From contig NZ_JAJTWT010000004.1 in NCBI RefSeq assembly GCF_021353235.1, positions 1 to 64,000 of the forward strand: a DNA stretch of 64,000 nt, in the 5' to 3' direction. The notes under the pieces are model-generated. The model was not told where the DNA came from and did not search any database. It worked only from the letters and a program-made list of their open reading frames with translations. Within the stretch, counting starts at the first letter, position 1. Each line of letters begins with the position of its first letter. This DNA is from Pelomonas caseinilytica. Lineage in GTDB: Bacteria; Pseudomonadota; Gammaproteobacteria; Burkholderiales; Burkholderiaceae_C. The position numbers were made by a program, and so were the translations under genes. Below are positions 18,844 to 25,938 of the stretch, in pieces.

Positions 18844-20624
18844 ATATGGGGTCAGAGTCCAATTTCCTGACGCGCCTGAACGCCGCGTCGCCCGCCGAAT
18901 TCGTCGCCCTGCTCGATGGCACCTACGAGCACTCGCCGTGGATCGCCGAGCGCGCCGCCGCGGCCCGGCCCTTCGCGTCACCCGCCGCGCTCAAGGCCGC
19001 CCTGGCCCGCGTCGTGCGCGAGGCCGCCGTCGACGAGCAGCTCGGCCTCATCCGCGCCCACCCCGAGCTGGCCGGCAAGGCCGCCGTGGCCGGCGAGCTG
19101 ACGGCCGAGTCGACGAACGAGCAGCACAAGGCCGGCCTCACGGCCTGCACGCCCGAGGAGTTCGCCAGGCTCCAGCAGCTCAACGCCGACTACAACGCCC
19201 GCTTCGGCTGGCCTTTCATCCTGGCCGTGCGCGGCCCGCGCGGCACCGGCCTCACGCGCGCCGAGATCATCGCGACCTTCGAACGCCGGCTGCGCGCCCA
19301 CCCCGACCTGGAGCGCGCCGAGTGCCTGCGCCAGATCCACCGCATTGCCGAGATCCGCCTGAACGACAAGTTCGGCGCCGAGCCCGCCCTCGGCCGGCAG
19401 CTCTGGGACTGGGCGGCCGAGCTGGCCCGCCACAGCGAAGACCCCGACTGGCTGACCTGCACCTACGCCACGCCCGCGCACACCGCCGTCGCCGAGCAAC
19501 TGATGGCGTGGATGCGCGAATGCGGCTTCGACGAGGTGGGCCGCGATGCCGTCGGCAACGTCGTCGGCGTCTACCACGGCACGGGCGACCCCTCGACGGA
19601 AAAGCGCCTGCTGACCGGCAGCCACTATGACACCGTGCGCCGCGCCGGCCGCTTCGACGGGCGGCTGGGCATCTTCGTGCCCATGCTGGCCGTGCGCGAA
19701 CTGCACCGTGCCGGCCGTCGCCTGCCCTTCGGGCTGGAGGTCGTCGGCTTTTCCGAGGAAGAGGGCCAGCGCTACCCGGCCACCTTCCTGGCGTCCAGCG
19801 CCCTCACCGGCGCCTTCGAGCCCGCCTGGCTCGACCAGGCCGATGCCGAGGGCATCCCCTTGCGCGACGCCATGCGCGCGGCCGGCCTGCCGGGCCGCAT
19901 GGGGGCCATCACGGCCAGCAAGCGCGACCCGTCGCGCTACCTCGGCTTCGTCGAGGTGCACATCGAGCAAGGGCCGATGCTCGACAGCCTGGACCTGCCG
20001 CTGGGCATCGTCACCAGCATCAACGGCAGCCGGCGCTACACGGGCGAGATCACCGGCCTGGCCAGCCACGCCGGCACCACGCCCATGGGCCAGCGCCGCG
20101 ACGCCGCCGCGGGCGTGGCCGAGCTCATCCTCTTCTGCGAACAGCGTGCCGCCGCGGTGCCCGACGTGGTCGCCACGGTCGGCATGCTGGAGGTGCCCTC
20201 GGGCTCCATCAACGTCATCCCGGGCCGCTGCCGCTTCAGCCTGGACCTGCGCGCGACGACCGACACCGTCCGCGATGCACTCGACAGCGACGTTCGCGCC
20301 AAGCTCGACGAGATCTGCCGGCGCCGCGGCCTGAGCGTCACGCTGCAGCCGACCATGGCCGCCAACGCCGCCCCCAGCGACCCCGCCTGGCAGTCGCGGT
20401 GGGAGGCCGCCGTCGCCGCACTCGGCCTGCCCCTGCACCGCCTGCCCTCCGGGGCCGGCCACGACGCGATGAAGCTGCACGACCTGCTTCCGCAAGCCAT
20501 GCTCTTCGTGCGCGGCGGCAACGGCGGCATCAGCCATAACCCGCTGGAGACAGTGACCGCGGATGATGCGGAACTCGCAGTGCGGGCGTTCGAGTCGATG
20601 CTGTCATCATTACGCGCCGCGTAA
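18840..20624 (+). CDS. Fused OHCU decarboxylase-allantoate amidohydrolase
   Basis: A two-domain enzyme of 594 aa. The N-terminal part (about residues 10-170; HPELAGKAAVAGELTAEST and FGWPFILAVRG) is UraD-type OHCU decarboxylase, which produces S-allantoin. The rest is an M20-family allantoate amidohydrolase, with TGSHYDTVRRAGRFDG, EEEGQRYPATFLASSAL, EVHIEQGPML and a C-terminal PSGAGHDAM block providing metal ligands. The domains flank PuuE's reaction in the pathway. Start was set at the ATGA overlap with puuE; an ATG two codons later is equally possible. The start region contains a GGGGTCAGAGTCCAATTTC string that looks like a common short intergenic repeat. Confidence 0.93.
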   Translation: MNMGSESNFLTRLNAASPAEFVALLDGTYEHSPWIAERAAAARPFASPAALKAALARVVREAAVDEQLGLIRAHPELAGKAAVAGELTAESTNEQHKAGLTACTPEEFARLQQLNADYNARFGWPFILAVRGPRGTGLTRAEIIATFERRLRAHPDLERAECLRQIHRIAEIRLNDKFGAEPALGRQLWDWAAELARHSEDPDWLTCTYATPAHTAVAEQLMAWMRECGFDEVGRDAVGNVVGVYHGTGDPSTEKRLLTGSHYDTVRRAGRFDGRLGIFVPMLAVRELHRAGRRLPFGLEVVGFSEEEGQRYPATFLASSALTGAFEPAWLDQADAEGIPLRDAMRAAGLPGRMGAITASKRDPSRYLGFVEVHIEQGPMLDSLDLPLGIVTSINGSRRYTGEITGLASHAGTTPMGQRRDAAAGVAELILFCEQRAAAVPDVVATVGMLEVPSGSINVIPGRCRFSLDLRATTDTVRDALDSDVRAKLDEICRRRGLSVTLQPTMAANAAPSDPAWQSRWEAAVAALGLPLHRLPSGAGHDAMKLHDLLPQAMLFVRGGNGGISHNPLETVTADDAELAVRAFESMLSSLRAA

Positions 20625-20630
20625 TACAAT
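20609..20630 (+). promoter_or_regulatory. Palindromic operator and -10 box of higBA
   Basis: ATTACGCGCCGCGTAAT (20609-20625) is a perfect 8-bp inverted repeat around one base. It overlaps the stop codon of the preceding gene and runs into TACAAT (20625-20630), a good -10 element. Location directly before higB fits an autoregulatory HigA-binding site. If TACAAT is the -10 box, transcription would start at or near the higB ATG (20637), giving a leaderless or nearly leaderless mRNA. Confidence 0.65.
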
Positions 20631-20636
20631 CGAGGC

Positions 20637-20915
20637 ATGATCCAGTCCTTCAGGTGCCGCGACACGCAAGTCTTGTTCGAAGGCAAGCCACCGCGGCGCT
20701 TCAAGGCCTTCGCCGAAGTGGCTGAGCGCAAACTGACCCAGCTGGACGCGGCGCAGACGCTGGACTTCCTCAAGGCACCGCCCGGCAATCGCCTGGAGGC
20801 CCTGAAGGGGGACCGGCAGGGGCAGCACAGCATCCGCATCAACGATCAATGGCGCGTGTGCTTCCGCTGGACGACCGCCGGCCCCCAGGACGTCGAGATC
20901 GTGGACTACCACTGA
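20637..20915 (+). CDS. higB: HigB-type toxin (RelE/ParE superfamily)
   Basis: The 92-aa protein matches HigB host-inhibition toxins, ribosome-dependent mRNA interferases. It has the typical FRCRDTQVLFEGKPPRRF start, the NRLEALKGDRQGQHSIRIN core and the WRVCFRW motif, and ends VDYH. It precedes the antitoxin gene by 10 bp, the reverse order typical of hig loci. The module sits between the purine-degradation genes and an M20 peptidase gene. Confidence 0.93.
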   Translation: MIQSFRCRDTQVLFEGKPPRRFKAFAEVAERKLTQLDAAQTLDFLKAPPGNRLEALKGDRQGQHSIRINDQWRVCFRWTTAGPQDVEIVDYH

Positions 20916-20925
20916 AGGATCCCAG

Positions 20926-21234
20926 ATGAACCGTCCCGTCAACCGCATGCGCCCGGTGCACCCGGGCGAAGTCCTGCGCGAGGACTATCTCGCGCCGCTC
21001 GGCTTGAGCGTCAATGCGCTGGCCGTCGCCCTGGGCGTGCCCGCCACGCGCATCCACGAAATCGTCAAGGAGCGCCGTTCGGTGACGGCCGACACCGCCG
21101 CCCGGCTCGCCAGGTATTTCGGCGGCGACGCCGCGTCGTGGCTGGTGCTGCAGGCGAACTACGACCTCAAGACGCTGCCGACGCTGGGCGACATCCAGCG
21201 GGACGTGCCGCGGCGCGACGCCTTGGCGGCCTGA
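20926..21234 (+). CDS. higA: HigA-type antitoxin, XRE family
   Basis: The 102-aa protein has the HigA signature RPVHPGEVLREDYLAPLGLS followed by a helix-turn-helix (LAVALGVPATRIHEIVKERR) and a FGGDAASWLVLQANYDL tail. It neutralises HigB and should repress the higBA promoter through the palindrome upstream of higB. Length and gene order are typical. Confidence 0.94.
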   Translation: MNRPVNRMRPVHPGEVLREDYLAPLGLSVNALAVALGVPATRIHEIVKERRSVTADTAARLARYFGGDAASWLVLQANYDLKTLPTLGDIQRDVPRRDALAA

Positions 21235-21286
21235 GGCATGACCGAACCGGCCCTCCGCGCCTCCCAGCACCTCACCGGGACACTCA

Positions 21287-22510
21287 ATGTCTGAACGCCT
21301 CGACTCCTGGCTCGCCGATCATTTCGACGACGAAGTCCGCTTCCTGCAGGCCCTCGTCCGCGTGCCCACCGACACCCCGCCCGGCAACAACGCGCCGCAT
21401 GCCTATCGCACGGCCGAGCTGCTGGCGGAGCTGGGCCTGACGGTGGAGAAGCACACCGTCCCCGCGGCCGAGGTGCATGCCGCCGGGCTGCAGTCCATCA
21501 CCAACCTCATCGTCCGCCACCGCTTCAGCGACGACGGCCCGACCATCGCACTGAACGCCCATGGCGACGTGGTGCCGCCCGGCGAAGGTTGGACGCACGA
21601 TCCCTACGGCGCCGAGATCGCCGACGGCCGGCTCTACGGCCGCGCGGCGGCGGTGAGCAAGAGCGACTTCGCCACCTACACCTTCGCGCTGCTGGCCCTC
21701 AAGAACTCGGGCCTGCCGCTGAAGGGCGCGGTCGAGCTGCACTTCACCTACGACGAGGAGTTCGGCGGCGAACTCGGGCCCGGCTGGCTGCTGGCCCACG
21801 GCCTGACCAAGCCGGACTACCTCATCGCCGCCGGCTTCAGCTACCAGGTCGTCACCGCGCACAACGGCTGCCTGCAGATGGAAGTCACCCTGCACGGCCT
21901 GGCCTCGCACGCCGCCTACCCGGAGACGGGCGTCGACGCGCTGCAGGCGGCCAACCGGCTGCTGACGGCGCTGTACGCGCACAACGAGGTGCTCAAGGCA
22001 CGCCGCTCCGAGGTGCCAGGCATCACGCATCCCTACCTCAACGTCGGCCGCATCGACGGCGGCAGCAACACCAATGTCGTGCCTGGCAAGGTCGTGATCA
22101 AGCTCGACCGCCGCATGATCCCCGAGGAAGACCCCGCCGCCGTCGAAGCCGAGGTGCGCGACCTCATCGAGCGGACCGTGGCCGCCTGCCCGGGCATCCG
22201 GCTCGAGATCAAGCGCCTGCTGCTGGCCCGTTCGATGAAGCCCCTGCCCGAAGCCGCACCCCTGGTGGCCGCGCTGCAGCGCCATGCCCGCGAGGTCTTC
22301 GGCGAGCCCGTGCCCACGTCCGGCACGCCGCTCTATACCGACGTCAGGCTCTACACCGCCCGCGGCATCCCCGCCGCCATCTACGGCGCCGGGCCGCGCA
22401 CGGTGCTGGAGAGCAACGCCAAGCGGGCCGACGAGCACCTGGTGCTGGACGACCTGAAGCGCGCCACCCGGGTGGTCGCCGCGGCACTGGTTGATCTACT
22501 GCAAGCCTGA
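21287..22510 (+). CDS. M20 family metallopeptidase (ArgE/DapE-like)
   Basis: The 407-aa enzyme belongs to the zinc-dependent M20 amidohydrolase family. Ligand motifs are visible: NAHGDVVPPGEGW near residue 88, DEEFGGELGPGW near 157, and a lid domain with HGLASHAAYPETGVDA. The substrate is not identifiable from sequence. It is preceded by 52 bp after higA and follows the purine genes in the same orientation, so it could act on a ureido or N-carbamoyl compound from that pathway, but this is only inference from position. Confidence 0.85.
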   Translation: MSERLDSWLADHFDDEVRFLQALVRVPTDTPPGNNAPHAYRTAELLAELGLTVEKHTVPAAEVHAAGLQSITNLIVRHRFSDDGPTIALNAHGDVVPPGEGWTHDPYGAEIADGRLYGRAAAVSKSDFATYTFALLALKNSGLPLKGAVELHFTYDEEFGGELGPGWLLAHGLTKPDYLIAAGFSYQVVTAHNGCLQMEVTLHGLASHAAYPETGVDALQAANRLLTALYAHNEVLKARRSEVPGITHPYLNVGRIDGGSNTNVVPGKVVIKLDRRMIPEEDPAAVEAEVRDLIERTVAACPGIRLEIKRLLLARSMKPLPEAAPLVAALQRHAREVFGEPVPTSGTPLYTDVRLYTARGIPAAIYGAGPRTVLESNAKRADEHLVLDDLKRATRVVAAALVDLLQA

Positions 22511-22540
22511 AGCCGGCCGCGCCTGCCTAGAATCCGCGCC

Positions 22541-22927
22541 ATGCATCGCCTGCCGATCACGCACCGCACCGCCCGCCGCTCGGCGTGGTGGCTGGTGGCC
22601 GTGTTCCTGCTGGGCGTGCTGGCGCCGGGACTGAGCGCAGCCCTGGCCCATGCGCGCGGCGGCGATGCGGCCTGGCAGGACGTCTGCCGGGCGCCCTCGG
22701 CGACCCGGGCCGCCGAGCCCGCACCCATCGAGGCCGCGCTGGACCTGCTGGCCCACGGCCACTGCCCGGCCTGCCACATCCATCACGCCGACCTGGCTGG
22801 CCCGCCCGCGGCGCCCCAGGCTCTGCTGCGCAGCGACCTCGCCACCGAGGCGCCCGAGCGCTTCTGGACCGCCCCGGTCACCGCCCACGCCTGGCGTCCC
22901 GCCAGCGCGCGCGCCCCACCGCGCTGA
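22541..22927 (+). CDS. cruR: DUF2946 protein, CruR-type copper-sensing upstream ORF
   Basis: A 128-aa DUF2946 protein with one N-terminal hydrophobic helix (WWLVAVFLLGVLAPGL), a C75-P-A-C78 motif followed by histidines, and the sequence RAPPR at the very C-terminus. In Bordetella pertussis, the DUF2946 protein CruR heads a TonB-receptor operon. Nascent CruR senses copper through CXXC, and a C-terminal RAPP motif stalls the ribosome; copper relieves the stall and allows Rho termination before the receptor gene. Both hallmarks and the downstream TonB receptor are present here, so I infer the same regulation. The spacer to the receptor is 86 nt. Confidence 0.8.
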   Translation: MHRLPITHRTARRSAWWLVAVFLLGVLAPGLSAALAHARGGDAAWQDVCRAPSATRAAEPAPIEAALDLLAHGHCPACHIHHADLAGPPAAPQALLRSDLATEAPERFWTAPVTAHAWRPASARAPPR

Positions 22928-23013
22928 TCTGAGTCCCCGCCGAGCCGTGGCCTGCGGGCCCGGCACTTGCCGTCGCCCGTGCGCGCGACGGTGCGACTCC
23001 GATCACCGCTTCC

Positions 23014-25377
23014 ATGAACAAAACTGCCCTTGCACGCGCGGCCGTGACCTGCGCCGTGCTGCACCTGCTGGCGCCGCCCGCGCTGGCCTGCGACGACTGC
23101 GACTGCGACGACGCCCCGGCCGAAGCGCCCGCCGCCCCGCCCCACCACAAGCTGGCCCTGGTCCGCGTCCAGGCCGCCGCGCCGACCTCCCTGCCCACCA
23201 ACATCCCGACGACCCGCGAGACCGTCACGCGCGAGGACATCGAGCGCACCGTCAACGCCACCGATGCCGAGGATGCGCTCAAGTACCTGCCCAGCCTGCT
23301 GGTGCGCAAGCGCTACATCGGCGACTACAACCACGCCATCCTCTCCAGCCGCGCCTCCGGCACCGGCAACAGCGCGCGCTCGGCCGTCTACGCCGACGGC
23401 ATCCTGCTGTCCAACTATCTCGGCAACGGCGTGGGCGGCCTGAGCTTCCCGCCGCGCTGGGGGCTGGTCACGCCGGAGGAGATCGAGCGCGTCGACGTCA
23501 TGTACGGCCCCTTCTCCGCCGCCTACCCGGGCAATTCGGCGGGTGCGGTGGTGGACTACGTGACGCGCATGCCCACCCGCTTCGAGGCCCACGCCAAGCT
23601 CGGCTTCGTGACCCAGCCCTTCGAGCTCTACGGCACCAAGGCCACCTACCGCGCCTGGCAGGCCAGCGCCTCGCTGGGCGACCGGTCGGGCGCCTTCAGC
23701 TGGTGGCTCGGCCTCAACCGCACCGACAGCGACGGCCAGCCCCTCACCTACGCCAACCGCCTGGCCGCCACCGGCACGGCGCCCACCAACGGCCGGCCGG
23801 TGACCGGCGCCGTCCTGGTGCCCAACAGCAGCGGCCAGCCCTGGTACATGCTGGGCTCGGCCACGCAATACGCCACCCGGCAGGACCACCTCAAGCTCAA
23901 GCTCGCCTACGACCTGACGCCCACTCTGCGGGCCAGCTACGTGCTGGGCGCCTGGCGCAACGAGGCCGACGGCCACTCCGAGAGCTGGTTGCGCGACGCC
24001 GCCGGCAATGCCGTCTACTCGGGCACCGTCAGCATCGACGGCCGCCAGTTCGCCGCGCTCAACGGCGGCGACTTTCCGCTGACCCACGAGAAGCTGCTGC
24101 ACCTGATGCACGGCCTGTCGGTGAAGAGCCACGGCGGCGGTGAATGGGACTGGGAGCTGGCCGCCAGCCTCTACGACTACCGCAAGGACGACAAGCGCCA
24201 GAACGCGGCCGGCAACCCCCAGCCCGGTGCCCGCACGGGCGGCGCCGGCACCCTGGCCGACGGCAGCGGCACGGGCTGGCACACGCTGACGCTCAAGGGC
24301 GTCTGGCGCCCCGCCGGCAGCGGCCACGTCGTGGACCTCGGCCTGCAGCAGGACACCTACCAGCTGCGCTACCTGACCTCCAGCATCGGCGGCAACTACC
24401 TGGCCGACGGCCCCGGCGCGCTGGCCGGCAACGTGCGCGGCGACACGCGGCTGCAGGCCGCCTACGTACAGGACGCCTGGCTGCCCGCCGAGGACTGGAA
24501 GGCCGTGCTGGGCCTGCGCGCCGAGCACTGGCAGGCCCGCAACGGCCACACCGACTTCTCGGCCACGGCCGGGCAGGACTACGCCGCGCGCAGCGGCAAC
24601 TACCTGTCGCCCAAGGCGGCCCTCTCGTGGCAGGCCGCGCAGGACTGGGTGCTCAAGGCCTCGGTCGGCCGCGCGGTGCGCATGCCCACGGTGTCGGAGC
24701 TCTACGGCGCCACGTCGACGACGAACTCGCAGTACGTCAACGACCCCGGCCTCAGGCCCGAGAAGTCCTGGACCGGCGAGCTGAGCGCCCAGGGCGCCGC
24801 CGGCCCCTTCCAGTCGCGGCTGACGCTGTTCGCCGAAGACACGCACGACTCGCTGTACTCGCAGACCGTCTTCGACGCCGCCGCCAACAAGAACATCAGC
24901 CGCGTGCAGAACGTCGACCGCATCGCCACCCGCGGCCTCGAAGCCACGCTGGGCGCGGCCGACTGGCTGGCCCCCGGCCTGGACCTCTCGGCCAGCCTCA
25001 CCTACACCGACTCGCGGATCAAGGCCAACGCCGGCTTCGTCGCGACGCCGGGCGACACCCTCGACAAGTGGCAGCCCAACATCCCGCGCTGGCGCGCCAC
25101 CGCCACGGCCGCCTGGCGGCTGGACGAGCACTGGAGCGCCAGCCTCGCCGCGCGCTACAGCGGGCGCCAGTTCCGCACGCTCAACAACGCCGACGTGAAC
25201 GGCTTTGCCTACATGGGCGTGAGCCGTTATGCCACGGCCGACCTGCGCCTGCTCTGGAAGATCGACCGGCAGTGGAGCACCGCCTTTGGCATCGACAACC
25301 TGAACAACGACAAGTACTGGAACTTCCACCCCTACCCGCAGCGCAGCTACGCGGCGGAGCTGAAGTTCGACCTCTGA
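23014..25377 (+). CDS. TonB-dependent receptor with a Cys/Asp-rich N-terminus
   Basis: The 787-aa outer-membrane receptor has a signal peptide ending PPALA, then ACDDCDCDDAPAEA, a short acidic segment with three cysteines that could bind metal. Plug motifs follow (PSLLVRKRYIGDYNHAIL, SAVYADGILL, PEEIERVDVMYGPFSAAYPG). The beta-barrel ends in SYAAELKFDL, giving a C-terminal hydrophobic residue. It lies directly after the CruR-like uORF and before the YcnI and PCuAC-associated genes, so copper or a copper complex is the likely ligand. Specificity cannot be read from sequence. Confidence 0.9.
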   Translation: MNKTALARAAVTCAVLHLLAPPALACDDCDCDDAPAEAPAAPPHHKLALVRVQAAAPTSLPTNIPTTRETVTREDIERTVNATDAEDALKYLPSLLVRKRYIGDYNHAILSSRASGTGNSARSAVYADGILLSNYLGNGVGGLSFPPRWGLVTPEEIERVDVMYGPFSAAYPGNSAGAVVDYVTRMPTRFEAHAKLGFVTQPFELYGTKATYRAWQASASLGDRSGAFSWWLGLNRTDSDGQPLTYANRLAATGTAPTNGRPVTGAVLVPNSSGQPWYMLGSATQYATRQDHLKLKLAYDLTPTLRASYVLGAWRNEADGHSESWLRDAAGNAVYSGTVSIDGRQFAALNGGDFPLTHEKLLHLMHGLSVKSHGGGEWDWELAASLYDYRKDDKRQNAAGNPQPGARTGGAGTLADGSGTGWHTLTLKGVWRPAGSGHVVDLGLQQDTYQLRYLTSSIGGNYLADGPGALAGNVRGDTRLQAAYVQDAWLPAEDWKAVLGLRAEHWQARNGHTDFSATAGQDYAARSGNYLSPKAALSWQAAQDWVLKASVGRAVRMPTVSELYGATSTTNSQYVNDPGLRPEKSWTGELSAQGAAGPFQSRLTLFAEDTHDSLYSQTVFDAAANKNISRVQNVDRIATRGLEATLGAADWLAPGLDLSASLTYTDSRIKANAGFVATPGDTLDKWQPNIPRWRATATAAWRLDEHWSASLAARYSGRQFRTLNNADVNGFAYMGVSRYATADLRLLWKIDRQWSTAFGIDNLNNDKYWNFHPYPQRSYAAELKFDL

Positions 25378-25388
25378 GGAAACACGCC

Positions 25389-25937
25389 ATGAAGACCTCC
25401 CCGCTCCTCTCCGCGGCCCTTGCCTCCCTCACCGCCCTCCTCACCGCCGGCGCGGCCCGCGCCCACGTCGTGCTCGACCAGCCCGCCGCCCCCGCGGGCA
25501 GCAGCTACCGCGCGAGCTTTCGGATCGGCCACGGCTGCGACGGCGCCGCCACCCGTGTGGTCGTCGTCACCCTGCCCGAGGGACTTCGCGGCGCCAAGCC
25601 CATGCCCAAGCCGGGCTGGACGCTGACGACGACGCGCCGCCCGCTGGCCGTGCCCTACGACAGCCACGGCAAGACCATCGCCGACGAACTCGCCGAGGTG
25701 CGCTGGACGGCCAACACGCCGGCCGACCAGCTGCAGGACGACTGGTTCGACGAGTTCGTGCTGCGCGCCGTGCTGCCCGCCGAGCCGGGCGAACTCTGGT
25801 TCTCCGTGCGCCAACTCTGCACCCGCGGCGAATGGAACTGGGCCGAGCGCCCCAGCGCCGAGACCCCCAAGCCCCGTGCCCCCGCCGTCAAGCTGACCGT
25901 GCAACCGGCCGTCGCCGGCGACAAGCCCCACCACTGA
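25389..25937 (+). CDS. YcnI-like DUF1775 copper-binding protein
   Basis: A 182-aa exported protein with signal peptide MKTSPLLSAALASLTALLTA and cleavage expected before AHVVLDQP. That places a histidine at or next to the mature N-terminus. YcnI-family proteins use this N-terminal His with a conserved acidic residue and Trp to bind Cu(II), and here conserved Trp residues (PGWTLT, VRWTANTPA, DDWFDEF) are present. It lacks an obvious C-terminal membrane anchor, unlike Gram-positive YcnI. It follows the TonB receptor by 11 bp and precedes the next receptor by 1 bp. Confidence 0.88.
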   Translation: MKTSPLLSAALASLTALLTAGAARAHVVLDQPAAPAGSSYRASFRIGHGCDGAATRVVVVTLPEGLRGAKPMPKPGWTLTTTRRPLAVPYDSHGKTIADELAEVRWTANTPADQLQDDWFDEFVLRAVLPAEPGELWFSVRQLCTRGEWNWAERPSAETPKPRAPAVKLTVQPAVAGDKPHH

Positions 25938-25938
25938 C

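Noticed and set aside
21238-21294. An 18-codon frame between higA and the M20 gene
   Set aside because: Too short, and no conservation or ribosome binding site is visible.
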